The position numbers and the translations under genes are program-made. Positions 7,969 through 15,360 of a stretch of 64,000 bases of DNA are shown piece after piece (the stretch's first letter is position 1; each line of letters starts with the position of its first letter). The notes below the pieces were generated by a model that saw only the letters and a program-made list of their open reading frames with translations, made no database searches and was not told where the DNA came from. This DNA comes from Helicobacter salomonis (GTDB taxonomy: Bacteria; Campylobacterota; Campylobacteria; Campylobacterales; Helicobacteraceae): positions 1 through 64,000 of the forward strand of contig NZ_JAERIS010000002.1 of assembly GCF_017979425.1 (NCBI RefSeq). The letters are read 5' to 3'.

Positions 7969-8782
7969 TTCTATCAGCCCTACTTTTGTGAGTGAGGATA
8001 GCAAATTCACGCTTTATCATCATGATTGTAGGGAGGTTTTGGCACGCATGGAGGGGTGTTTTGATTTGATCTTTGCCGATCCGCCTTATTTTCTCTCTAA
8101 TGATGGTTTGACCATTGATAGTGGCAAAATTGTAAGCGTGAACAAGGGCACATGGGATCGCGCAGGGGGGATTGATGAAATCCATGCTTTTAACATGGAG
8201 TGGATCGCCCTAGCCAAACGCGCGCTCAAACCCCATGGGAGTGTTTTTATTAGTGCCACCCAACATAATCTCTTTTCCCTAGGACTGGCTTTACAAACTC
8301 TGGGTTTTAAGCTCTTAAACACAATCACATGGTATAAGAGCAACCCGCCTCCCAATTTTTCATGCCGCACACTTGTGCATGCGAGCGAACAGATTTTATG
8401 GGCTAGAAAAAGCCCTAAGCACGCCCACATTTTCAACTATGAGCGCATGAAGGAGTTGAATCAGGGTAAACAAATGCGCGATGTGTGGACCTTAAGTGCG
8501 ATTGCCCCTTGGGAAAAGCATTTAGGCAAACACCCCACCCAAAAGCCCTTAGGCTTGTTATTGCGTTTGATTTTAATGGCTAGCCATCAAGATAGCTTGA
8601 TCTGCGATCCTTTTAGTGGGTCGAGCACCACCGGGATTGCTGCCAACTTGCTGGGGCGATCCTTTATAGGCATTGAGCAGGAAAAAGAGTTTATTAATCT
8701 CTCCATCGCGCGTAAGCAGGATTTAGACGTGCGTTTTAGCGAATTTGCCAAACGCGCCCAAAAAATGGGAGTGATGGCTTGA
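7961..8782 (+). CDS. DNA adenine N6-methyltransferase, beta class, GATC (DpnA/M.HpyAIII-like)
   Basis: Modification partner of the DpnII-type enzyme, 273 aa. The catalytic motif IV DPPYFLS is at residues 40-43 and the AdoMet-binding motif I DPFSGSSTTG near 216. That order (IV before I) defines the beta class. The blocks VSVNKGTWD and HPTQKPL are also typical. It should methylate adenine in GATC and protect against the neighbouring nuclease. ATG 7961 lies within the end of the nuclease gene. S. pneumoniae has a second, alpha-class GATC methylase (DpnM) in this locus; none is seen here. Confidence 0.9.
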   Translation: MPNSISPTFVSEDSKFTLYHHDCREVLARMEGCFDLIFADPPYFLSNDGLTIDSGKIVSVNKGTWDRAGGIDEIHAFNMEWIALAKRALKPHGSVFISATQHNLFSLGLALQTLGFKLLNTITWYKSNPPPNFSCRTLVHASEQILWARKSPKHAHIFNYERMKELNQGKQMRDVWTLSAIAPWEKHLGKHPTQKPLGLLLRLILMASHQDSLICDPFSGSSTTGIAANLLGRSFIGIEQEKEFINLSIARKQDLDVRFSEFAKRAQKMGVMA

Positions 8783-9357
8783 TGACAAAAATAAAAATCC
8801 CCTGTGTGATCTTAACTGGTGGCAAAAGCGCGCGCATGCGTGTGAAGGGGCAACAATGTGATAAGGCGTTGTTGCCCTTTGGCAATTATCCTAGCCTCCT
8901 AGCCTACCAGCACGCCAAAATGAGCGCGCTTTTTGAGCGGGTCTATATCAGTTGCAAAGAGTCCTATAACTTACAAGCGCATGCGTCCTATATTTTGGAC
9001 TGCCGATCCGATTTTAGCCCCCTACTAGGCATCGTGCGCTCTTTGTATGCCCTCCAACAGACGATCTTTGTAATCCCTATAGACATGCCCTTAGTGTCTG
9101 CTCAAAGTATTTTAACACTCTGTAACCACGCCCAAGAGGCGGGGGTGGTGTATGCTAAGAGTTCCGAGTGTTTTTACTTGCTAGGGTGCTGGCAGATGGG
9201 CATGGCAGATGCCCTAGAGGACACTTTAGAGAGTGATGGCTCGGTAAGCTCCCTTTTAGAGGGAGGTTTGGCAATAGAGGTGCAGGAGGGCCCGGAGTTT
9301 AGTAATTGCAACACCTACAGGGCATACCAACGCACGTTGAAAATTTTAAATGGCTGA
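8782..9357 (+). CDS. mobA: Molybdenum cofactor guanylyltransferase
   Basis: Transfers GMP from GTP to molybdopterin to make the guanine dinucleotide cofactor used by formate dehydrogenase-type enzymes. 191 aa, with the nucleotide-binding start ILTGGKSARMRVKG and the IPIDMPLVS block carrying the metal-binding Asp. ATG 8782 overlaps the methyltransferase stop (TGATG). flhB starts within its last codons; mobA directly before flhB is the H. pylori order. Confidence 0.85.
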   Translation: MTKIKIPCVILTGGKSARMRVKGQQCDKALLPFGNYPSLLAYQHAKMSALFERVYISCKESYNLQAHASYILDCRSDFSPLLGIVRSLYALQQTIFVIPIDMPLVSAQSILTLCNHAQEAGVVYAKSSECFYLLGCWQMGMADALEDTLESDGSVSSLLEGGLAIEVQEGPEFSNCNTYRAYQRTLKILNG

Positions 9358-10408
9358 GGAAGAAAAGACCGAACTCCCCTCGGCTAAGAAGATCGAGAAA
9401 GCGCGCGAAGAGGGTAATGTCGCTAAAAGCTTAGAGGTGGTGGGGTTTTTGGGGCTGGTAGCAGGCTTTGGGGGGGTGATGGCTTTTTTTAGCATGTGGT
9501 TAGATCATTTTGAAAGCATTTTTAGGCAGAGTCTGCGCTGGATCGCCCTAGATTTCACGCCCCATAATCTCCACTTGCTCTCTTTACAATTACTTAAAGA
9601 TGTGGCTTGGGTACTCTTGCCTTTTTTATTTCTCATGTTTGTGGTGGCGTTTTTGGCTAATGTGGTGCAATTTGGCTTGCTTTTCAGCCCGAAAGCGATT
9701 GTGCCTAAGTTTTCTAAGATCAACCCCATCAATGGGCTTAAAAATCTCTTCTCTCTTAAAAAGCTCTTAGATGGATTGCTCATCACGGCGAAGGTGTGTA
9801 TCGCCTTTGTCTTGGGCTTTGTAGTGGTGAGTTTGTTTATCGGGGAGTTAGCCAAAATCGCGCGTGTTGAGATTAGAGATCAGGCGTTGTGGTTTGAACA
9901 CAAGGCGTTAATTCTTATTGCAAGCTTGCTATTTCTCTTTTTGGTAGCCTCTTTATTAGATTTTCTGCTAAAACGCCGTCAATACATTAATTCGCTTAAA
10001 ATGACTAAGCAAGAAGTTAAGGACGAATACAAACAACAAGAGGGTAACCCTGAAATCAAAGCCAAGATTAAACAACTCATGCTCAAAAACTCCATGAGCA
10101 AGATGATGGCGGCTATCCCTAGTGCGAATGTGGTTGTAACTAACCCTACCCATTACGCCGTTGCGCTCCGCTTTGAAGAAAAGGATGTCGCCCCTGTGGT
10201 GGTGGCTAAGGGGATCGAACACTTAGCGATTCGTATTAAGGCGATCGCCAGAGAACACGAGATTGAGATCATCGAAAACCCCAAGCTAGCGCGCGAGCTG
10301 TATAAAGAGGTGGATGTGGATGAGGTGATTCCTAAAATGCTCTTTGAAGCAGTGGCGATCGTTTTTGCCCAAGTGGCGCATATCGAGCAGATGAAAAACA
10401 AGCGTTAA
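9350..10408 (+). CDS. flhB: Flagellar type III export apparatus protein FlhB
   Basis: Inner-membrane gate protein of flagellar protein export, 352 aa. N-terminal EEEKTELPSAKKIEKAREEGNVAKS, four hydrophobic segments between about residues 30 and 210, then the cytoplasmic domain with the autocleavage site N265-P-T-H in VVVTNPTHYAVAL. Cleavage after this Asn switches export from hook to filament substrates. ATG 9350 overlaps mobA by 8 nt. Its stop overlaps the convergent hydrolase gene by 4 nt, so there is no room for a terminator between them. Confidence 0.95.
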   Translation: MAEEEKTELPSAKKIEKAREEGNVAKSLEVVGFLGLVAGFGGVMAFFSMWLDHFESIFRQSLRWIALDFTPHNLHLLSLQLLKDVAWVLLPFLFLMFVVAFLANVVQFGLLFSPKAIVPKFSKINPINGLKNLFSLKKLLDGLLITAKVCIAFVLGFVVVSLFIGELAKIARVEIRDQALWFEHKALILIASLLFLFLVASLLDFLLKRRQYINSLKMTKQEVKDEYKQQEGNPEIKAKIKQLMLKNSMSKMMAAIPSANVVVTNPTHYAVALRFEEKDVAPVVVAKGIEHLAIRIKAIAREHEIEIIENPKLARELYKEVDVDEVIPKMLFEAVAIVFAQVAHIEQMKNKR

Positions 10409-11316
10409 AGGCCGCGCTGTTCCAGCCAAGCTAACAAAATCTGTAAGATCTCTTCTTTTTCGGGTTCTTCAAAGATTTTATGCCGTCCTTGCTCTAAGAG
10501 TTGTAAGGATACCTGTTTAAACCCTTGCGCGCGCAGGGCATTATAAGCCTTGATCACCCCCACTCCAAAACCTCCACACACATCTTCTAAACCACTCATG
10601 AGCAAGATAGGCAGGTTTTTATCCCCATAAGCATGCGCGCTAAAGACTAAATGCGCTCCCTCCAGCAGGCAGGCAAAGCTATTCATACTAAAGGTAAAAC
10701 GGCTTGCTTTGTCTGCGTGGTAGCGTTTAAGGGCTTTGGGGTCTTTGCACAGCCACGCGCCCCTAAATCCAAAGGCGCGCACGCGCGGATGCAAGCTAAA
10801 AAGCACGCTCAAATTCCATCGAGGCGAGCAATGCAGAGTGCTTAGCCCTCTAGCAAGGCGCGCGCACCATTTTAAGCCCCTAAAGGGGCTGGGTGTGCCC
10901 GTGAGAATGAGCGCGTCTAGGGAGGTGTAACCATGTTGGATTAAACGGCGCGCTAGTAGTGAGCCCATGCTATGTCCTAATACGACCAACTTATGCCCCT
11001 TGCAAATCCCGCGCACCACGCGGATAAACTTGGCTAAGTCCAACACGGCATGCTCAAAACCATTTTCTCCCATCTCTCCCCAAGCAATCTCAGAGCTATC
11101 CTTTAACACGCTTTGTCCATGCCCTCTGTGATCGAGCACAAAGACATCATAACCGCATGCACACATACGCGAAGCTAGCCATGTGTAGTGTTTGCGGTGT
11201 TCCACCATGCCCGTAGCAATCACCACCCCCACGCCTTTAGGGCGATCGGGCACATAGTGATCGTAGTGTAAATCTAAATAACTGGGGTGATCTGAGCTAA
11301 AACGCGCGCTAACCAT
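10405..11316 (-). CDS. Alpha/beta hydrolase, lysophospholipase/monoacylglycerol lipase type
   Basis: Serine hydrolase of about 303 aa. The nucleophile elbow is GHSMGS, with the Asp probably in SGLEDVCGG and the His in EQGRHKIFEE near the C-terminus, as in PldB-like lysophospholipases. The acceptor-region motif LDHRGHGQS is typical of monoacylglycerol lipases. I place the start at ATG 11316, five nt after the mqnD stop; longer in-frame starts lie inside mqnD. No signal peptide, so a cytoplasmic role in phospholipid turnover is likely. The exact substrate is unknown. Confidence 0.75.
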   Translation of the reverse strand: MVSARFSSDHPSYLDLHYDHYVPDRPKGVGVVIATGMVEHRKHYTWLASRMCACGYDVFVLDHRGHGQSVLKDSSEIAWGEMGENGFEHAVLDLAKFIRVVRGICKGHKLVVLGHSMGSLLARRLIQHGYTSLDALILTGTPSPFRGLKWCARLARGLSTLHCSPRWNLSVLFSLHPRVRAFGFRGAWLCKDPKALKRYHADKASRFTFSMNSFACLLEGAHLVFSAHAYGDKNLPILLMSGLEDVCGGFGVGVIKAYNALRAQGFKQVSLQLLEQGRHKIFEEPEKEEILQILLAWLEQRGL

Positions 11317-11320
11317 GGCT

Positions 11321-12169
11321 TTAAGAAAACCTGAGTTGGTGGTAACGCTCGGGGATGAGGTAATCTTGTGTGCGCAAAGGGGCGGGGTAAAGACCATGTT
11401 TAAAGCCTAGATCAAAAAGGGCATTGAGTCCTTGAATTTGTGCGTCATTTAGACTACTCGCATTAGCATAGAGATTTAAATAGGTAGCTAGATTTTGCTT
11501 TTGCACGCGCACCAGACCCCGCTCTAAAAGCATGGAAGAGAGCAGCTCCGAGTGGGCTAGGGCTAAGTCGATGGCTTGGGTTAATTTCTTCTCTAAAGTG
11601 ATGGCTTGAAGCAGGGGGATAGAACGGCGTAGTACCATACCGCCCAAAGGCAGGGGCAATTCTGAGTTAGAGAGATCACACCACACCTCCCAAATCTCTT
11701 TTTCCACCACTAGATCGAGGTGAAAATCTAAAATACTCTCATGGATGAGCACCCCCGCATCTACCTCCCCACTCAATACCGCCCCTTCAATTTCTAAGAA
11801 GTTTTTATACACCACGCGCGCATGGGGGTAGTAAAGCCTAAAGAGTAGAGCATTAGTAGTGTAACGCCCACTTAGAGCGACTTTAAAATTCTTTTTAAGC
11901 TTTGTAGAGGCTTTGCGGATGAGCTTGGGTCCATACCCTTCTCCAAAGCTAGCCGCACAGCGCAGGAGGGCGTATTGATCAGCGATGAGGGGGTAGAGAG
12001 CAAAGGAGATCGCGCTGATGTCATGCACGCCCTGCAGGGCTTGGGTGTTGAGGGTTTCAATGTCTAAAGCATAGTGGCTGAAAGCTTTTGGCAAATCCAC
12101 CCAGCCAAAGGCGATCGCATAGAACATAAAAATATCATCCGCATCTGGGCTATGGGCGATGCTTAACAC
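11321..12169 (-). CDS. mqnD: 1,4-dihydroxy-6-naphthoate synthase (futalosine menaquinone pathway)
   Basis: 282 aa, MqnA/MqnD family. It begins IAHSPDADDIFMFYA, and DIETLNTQALQG, GEGYGPKLI, SGRYTTNALL, EVDAGVLIHES and LPLPLGGMVLRR line up with MqnD proteins rather than MqnA. It converts cyclic dehypoxanthine futalosine to dihydroxynaphthoate, a step in the futalosine route by which Helicobacter makes menaquinone. First gene of a two-gene minus-strand unit with the hydrolase. Confidence 0.8.
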   Translation of the reverse strand: MLSIAHSPDADDIFMFYAIAFGWVDLPKAFSHYALDIETLNTQALQGVHDISAISFALYPLIADQYALLRCAASFGEGYGPKLIRKASTKLKKNFKVALSGRYTTNALLFRLYYPHARVVYKNFLEIEGAVLSGEVDAGVLIHESILDFHLDLVVEKEIWEVWCDLSNSELPLPLGGMVLRRSIPLLQAITLEKKLTQAIDLALAHSELLSSMLLERGLVRVQKQNLATYLNLYANASSLNDAQIQGLNALFDLGFKHGLYPAPLRTQDYLIPERYHQLRFS

Positions 12170-12224
12170 GCAACTCCTAGTTTTTCTTGACTGAATCTCG
12201 TTTAACCAAGACTTATCTATTGCA

Positions 12225-12246
12225 CTCGAGTAGTTAACTCTTCGAG
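12225..12246. repeat. Inverted repeat between mqnD and the AAA operon
   Basis: CTCGA (12225-12229) and TCGAG (12242-12246) flank a central AGTTAACT palindrome (12232-12239). It lies about 80 bp upstream of the -10 of the AAA operon and near the divergent mqnD start. It could be an operator shared by the divergent promoters; no T-tract supports a terminator. Confidence 0.4.
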
Positions 12247-12317
12247 AATGCTAACAAATACAATAAAAACTCTTAACTTTTGGCTACGGAGGTATTGGTA
12301 TTTTCATTTGTATTGTG

Positions 12318-12326
12318 TGTTATAAT
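12318..12326 (+). promoter_or_regulatory. Extended -10 promoter (TGT-TATAAT) of the AAA/small-protein operon
   Basis: TGT followed by TATAAT (12321-12326), 45 nt upstream of the first ATG (12371). Predicted start near 12333. A purine-rich AAAGGGGGG just before the ATG serves as ribosome-binding site. Confidence 0.6.
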
Positions 12327-12370
12327 GCCCGCCGTAGATTTGAAATGGGGGATATTCGCAAAGGGGGGTT

Positions 12371-12655
12371 ATGCCGTTACCATTGATTGCTGTGGGTTTG
12401 GGATGTCTGTTGGTGGGAGGGTTGGTTGTCTTGGGGGTTAGGGAATTTCTTAGCTATATCCAAAAGCAGAGGGTAGCCAAAGAAAAACAACTACAACAAA
12501 AGCTCTCTGCCCAAATTAGAGGAATGCACCGCACAAAAGATTATGTGGAGGTGGATGTCGGTTTAAGGAGTAAAAGAGGGCGCGTGGTGCATACCCTACA
12601 ATGCAAGGTCGATAAGAAAGACGCCAAACAGCTCCATCTAGGACAAGTGCTATGA
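12371..12655 (+). CDS. Small membrane-anchored protein, first gene of AAA islet
   Basis: 94 aa, family not recognised. One hydrophobic segment at about residues 4-28 (LIAVGLGCLLVGGLVVLGV), then a charged linker (QKQRVAKEKQLQQK) and a C-terminal region with alternating beta-like pattern (DYVEVDVGLRSKRGRVVHTL). That last stretch resembles DLVLVALRQKHHDGRIRIVL and HLVAVAIKENLRTGRYRVI in the two last genes of this operon, so it may be a diverged member of the same small-domain family. The gene overlaps the AAA ATPase gene by 4 nt (ATGA). It likely anchors the complex to the inner membrane; that is inference. Confidence 0.6.
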   Translation: MPLPLIAVGLGCLLVGGLVVLGVREFLSYIQKQRVAKEKQLQQKLSAQIRGMHRTKDYVEVDVGLRSKRGRVVHTLQCKVDKKDAKQLHLGQVL

Positions 12656-13953
12656 AACAGGAAGTGCTGGTACTTGAAAATGCATTATTACAGGATGTAA
12701 ATGGCACACTGTTAGAAAAATTTTGTGAGGAGGTGCGCGGGGTCTTAGCTCGAGAGGATTACGATTTTAGCGGGGTGCACGAACTGGCCTTATTTGTCGT
12801 ATTGGATCACACAGGGACTAACCGCGTTGAAGTGAAAACATCTTACACTCCCACACACAGGGAGGAAGTGGGTATCTCTTTGCTGCTCTCACGCTTAAGA
12901 CACCCCATCCAGCGTGCTATGCTCGAGGATAGGTTTTTGGGCATCAACGCGCGTTTTTACTTAGGGCTCAACTACACGCAGACCCTGCGTGCTTGGTTAA
13001 AAACCAAGTCAGGTGAACGCCAAAAAGCCTTGAAACAGGAGCAAGAAAACGCTCCGAACCTAAATCTCAAATTAGAAGAACCCCGCTATCATATGGCACA
13101 GATTGAGCTGGGCAAAAAGACAAAAAACGCCCTGCTTGAGACCATCTTGCTAGTGCAAAAACAAGCCCTCATTTATGAGGAATGGGGGTTTTATGAGGTC
13201 GATAGTGTAGTCAAAACGATCATCAATTTGCATGGCAAGCCAGGCACAGGCAAAACCATGAGCGCCCATATTATCGCTAAAGAATTGGGTAAGAAAATTA
13301 TCCATAGCAATTACGCCGACATCGAATCGAAATTTGTCGGGGATGCGCCCAAGAATCTCGTAGCAGCCTTTGATTTAGCCCAACAGCATAGCGCGATTTT
13401 ATTCTTCGATGAAGCCGATAGCTTCTTGGGCAAGCGCATTTCTAACATCACCCAAAGCGCGGATCAGGCGTTAAACTCGCTCAGGAGCGAACTTTTAAAG
13501 CTCTTGGAAGAACGCCCGGTCATTGTCATCTTTGCGACCAATTTGCTAGAAAATTACGATAAAGCTTTTCATAGCCGCATTTTGCGCTCGATTCACTTTG
13601 ACTTGCCCAATAAAAAGCAACGCAGGGCGATTATTCTCAAACACATCCCTTCTAAACTTTACAGCCTAGGGATGCCCGAATTGAGCACAGAAGAACTGAC
13701 ACTTTTAAGCCGCCTTTCTAAAGGTTTTTCAGGACGTGAGATTAAAAATGCGATTTTGAATGGGCTCATCATGGGGGCTAAAGAGGAGAGCTTACCTTGT
13801 TTTAAACACTTCCAAAAAGCTTTTAAAGCGTCTAAAAAAGCCTTTATGCAAAACTATGCAGAGGGAAATCATCAACCTTTGAATCGACAGATCAAGAAGA
13901 ACCTGAAGAAAGGGAATTTTAAAACCATCAGGAGGAAGAAAAATGGCCAATGA
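12652..13953 (+). CDS. AAA-family ATPase of unknown system
   Basis: 433 aa. Residues 1 to about 185 form an N-terminal region of no family I recognise. An AAA module follows: Walker A HGKPGTGKTM near 195, the pore-loop-like segment ESKFVGDAPKN, Walker B ILFFDEAD near 250, sensor-1 ATNL, arginine-finger region AFHSRILRSI, and the sensor-2-like GFSGREIKNAI. This fits the classical AAA clade (FtsH/katanin/p97-like), which unfolds or remodels proteins. There is no protease domain and no membrane segment. The gene is translationally coupled to a membrane protein upstream and followed by three small proteins, suggesting it acts on or with them. Confidence 0.75.
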   Translation: MKQEVLVLENALLQDVNGTLLEKFCEEVRGVLAREDYDFSGVHELALFVVLDHTGTNRVEVKTSYTPTHREEVGISLLLSRLRHPIQRAMLEDRFLGINARFYLGLNYTQTLRAWLKTKSGERQKALKQEQENAPNLNLKLEEPRYHMAQIELGKKTKNALLETILLVQKQALIYEEWGFYEVDSVVKTIINLHGKPGTGKTMSAHIIAKELGKKIIHSNYADIESKFVGDAPKNLVAAFDLAQQHSAILFFDEADSFLGKRISNITQSADQALNSLRSELLKLLEERPVIVIFATNLLENYDKAFHSRILRSIHFDLPNKKQRRAIILKHIPSKLYSLGMPELSTEELTLLSRLSKGFSGREIKNAILNGLIMGAKEESLPCFKHFQKAFKASKKAFMQNYAEGNHQPLNRQIKKNLKKGNFKTIRRKKNGQ

Positions 13954-14350
13954 GGACAAATACGGCAAGAGAGAAAATAAAGTCGATGTGGATTGGTTGC
14001 TCAAACAAATCCAAGAGGACCCAGATTTAAGACAGCGGATCGAGAGCGTGCTGAACAAAAAGGCGCTTGAAATGGCGTGGAATCACGAAGAAGTGAAAAA
14101 ACGCCAGTACACCTTTAAAGAGGCACTCGAGTGGATTCAGAAAAACTTTGATTCGCGCATCTATAGCGCGGCTAATATCATGCGCGAACAAATTGAAGAA
14201 CATCAAATTGTGCTTTCTTGCTGTTTTTTAGATAAAAACGGGAATCCCTTGGTGGGTTCTGAAAATCCCTTTTTAAGGGTGGAAACTTCCGAGCTCGATC
14301 AGGATTTGGTGGAGAATTTCGGGGATGAAAATTTAATCGTCGTGAAGTGA
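13943..14350 (+). CDS. Small soluble protein of AAA islet
   Basis: 135 aa, family not recognised, no membrane segment. A charged helical N-terminal half (about residues 1-75) is followed by a C-terminal part ending TSELDQDLVENFGDENLIVVK. This tail matches the last residues of the next two genes (SEELDRETKNQFGGRNMIILK-like and RIDEDLKATFGGKEMVILK), so the three are paralogues in their C-terminal 65-70 residues with different N-termini. The ATG is preceded by AGGAGG and overlaps the ATPase gene by 11 nt. Confidence 0.6.
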   Translation: MANEDKYGKRENKVDVDWLLKQIQEDPDLRQRIESVLNKKALEMAWNHEEVKKRQYTFKEALEWIQKNFDSRIYSAANIMREQIEEHQIVLSCCFLDKNGNPLVGSENPFLRVETSELDQDLVENFGDENLIVVK

Positions 14351-14360
14351 AGGATGGACA

Positions 14361-14684
14361 ATGATCGAGGATATACACGCGCTTTTTGAAAAGTTATGGG
14401 ACTTTATTACTCACATTATTACAAAGATTCTCAATTTCTTTAAGCATATTGTCGAGTGGTTTCAAGACCCCTACAGACTTCAGAAATTGGAAAATGATCG
14501 CCACCTTGTCGCGGTGGCAATCAAAGAGAACTTGCGCACGGGGAGGTATCGGGTAATTGATTGTCTTTACAACAAACAAACCGGGGATGTTGTGGACCAA
14601 CAGGCTAGAGGTGTGGAGAGCGAAGAACTCGATCGTGAGACCAAAAACCAGTTTGGCGGTAGGAATATGATTATCTTAAAATAA
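14361..14684 (+). CDS. Small amphipathic-helix protein of AAA islet
   Basis: 107 aa. The N-terminal ~35 residues form a hydrophobic/amphipathic helix rich in I, F, H and W, which may lie on or cross the membrane. The C-terminal domain contains HLVAVAIKENLRTGRYRVI and ends ELDRETKNQFGGRNMIILK, shared with its neighbours. It starts 10 nt after the preceding stop, with AAGG upstream. No known family assigned. Confidence 0.6.
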   Translation: MIEDIHALFEKLWDFITHIITKILNFFKHIVEWFQDPYRLQKLENDRHLVAVAIKENLRTGRYRVIDCLYNKQTGDVVDQQARGVESEELDRETKNQFGGRNMIILK

Positions 14685-14692
14685 GGAAATCT

Positions 14693-15079
14693 ATGGTGGA
14701 GAATGCAGACAACACGGTATGGATTGTCCTTGCCGCCCTCGTGATGCTTATAGGGCTAGGGGCGTTGTTATGGTTTAAGAAAAAATTTAGCACCGACCAT
14801 CTCAAACCCATTGAACAAGAAGTGTTGAGCATGAAAGAGGTGCTCACCTTTTTTAAAGAGCCACAGGTTTCTGCTCTGCTCCAAGAAAATCAAGACCTAG
14901 TGTTGGTCGCCCTGCGCCAAAAGCACCATGACGGGCGAATCCGAATCGTGCTCACTCTCTATAACCACGAAAAAGAGAGCATTAGCAATTTTCCAGGAAG
15001 TCGCTTTTATCTTGTCAAGCGCATCGATGAGGACTTAAAGGCCACCTTTGGCGGTAAGGAAATGGTAATTTTAAAGTAA
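14693..15079 (+). CDS. Small single-pass membrane protein of AAA islet
   Basis: 128 aa. A clear transmembrane helix at about residues 8-28 (VWIVLAALVMLIGLGALLWF) with a basic KKK flank, a helical linker, then the shared C-terminal domain DLVLVALRQKHHDGRIRIVL ... DEDLKATFGGKEMVILK. With the KKK after the helix, the domain should face the cytoplasm where the ATPase is. It is the last gene of the five-gene operon; tRNA-Ala lies 137 nt further on in the opposite direction. Function unknown. Confidence 0.6.
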   Translation: MVENADNTVWIVLAALVMLIGLGALLWFKKKFSTDHLKPIEQEVLSMKEVLTFFKEPQVSALLQENQDLVLVALRQKHHDGRIRIVLTLYNHEKESISNFPGSRFYLVKRIDEDLKATFGGKEMVILK

Positions 15080-15215
15080 TTACCGCTGCTGGGAGCTTCG
15101 TTGTTCTGATGCACTCTTTGGTGAAACCAATCTGATTTGCAATGACATCCTAGGGCCTACGGCGTGCAATTTCAGCGCAACTAGCAAATTAGACGGCTTT
15201 TGTGTCAGATGTAGA

Positions 15216-15292
15216 TGGTGGAGTGTAGGGGGCTCGAACCCCTGACCTCAACGCTGCCAGCGTTGCGCTCTCCCAAACTGAGCTAACACCCC
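15216..15292 (-). tRNA. tRNA-Ala (GGC)
   Basis: 77 nt on the minus strand including the encoded CCA (complement at 15216-15218). The acceptor stem GGGGTGT pairs with ACACTCC. The anticodon stem-loop CAACG-CTGGCAG-CGTTG gives anticodon GGC, and the T-arm GGTTCGAGCC is standard. It lies directly beyond the AAA islet, and tRNA genes are common insertion points for such islets. No duplicate of its 3' end is visible on the far side of the islet. Confidence 0.95.
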
Positions 15293-15348
15293 AAAAGCGC
15301 CCATTCTAGCATTTTTTATTTAAAATTTCAAGCCCTTGCGTTTTATTG

Positions 15349-15354
15349 TATAAT
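15349..15354 (+). promoter_or_regulatory. -10 box placing pxpA as a near-leaderless transcript
   Basis: TATAAT at 15349-15354 lies only 6 nt before the pxpA ATG (15361). Transcription would therefore begin at or next to the start codon, leaving almost no leader. No Shine-Dalgarno sequence is seen. Confidence 0.5.
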
Positions 15355-15360
15355 GTAGAT

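Noticed and set aside
15080-15215. Possible small RNA or attachment site between the AAA islet and tRNA-Ala
   Set aside because: No promoter, terminator or repeat of the tRNA 3' end could be seen on either side; nothing recognisable beyond weak pairing.
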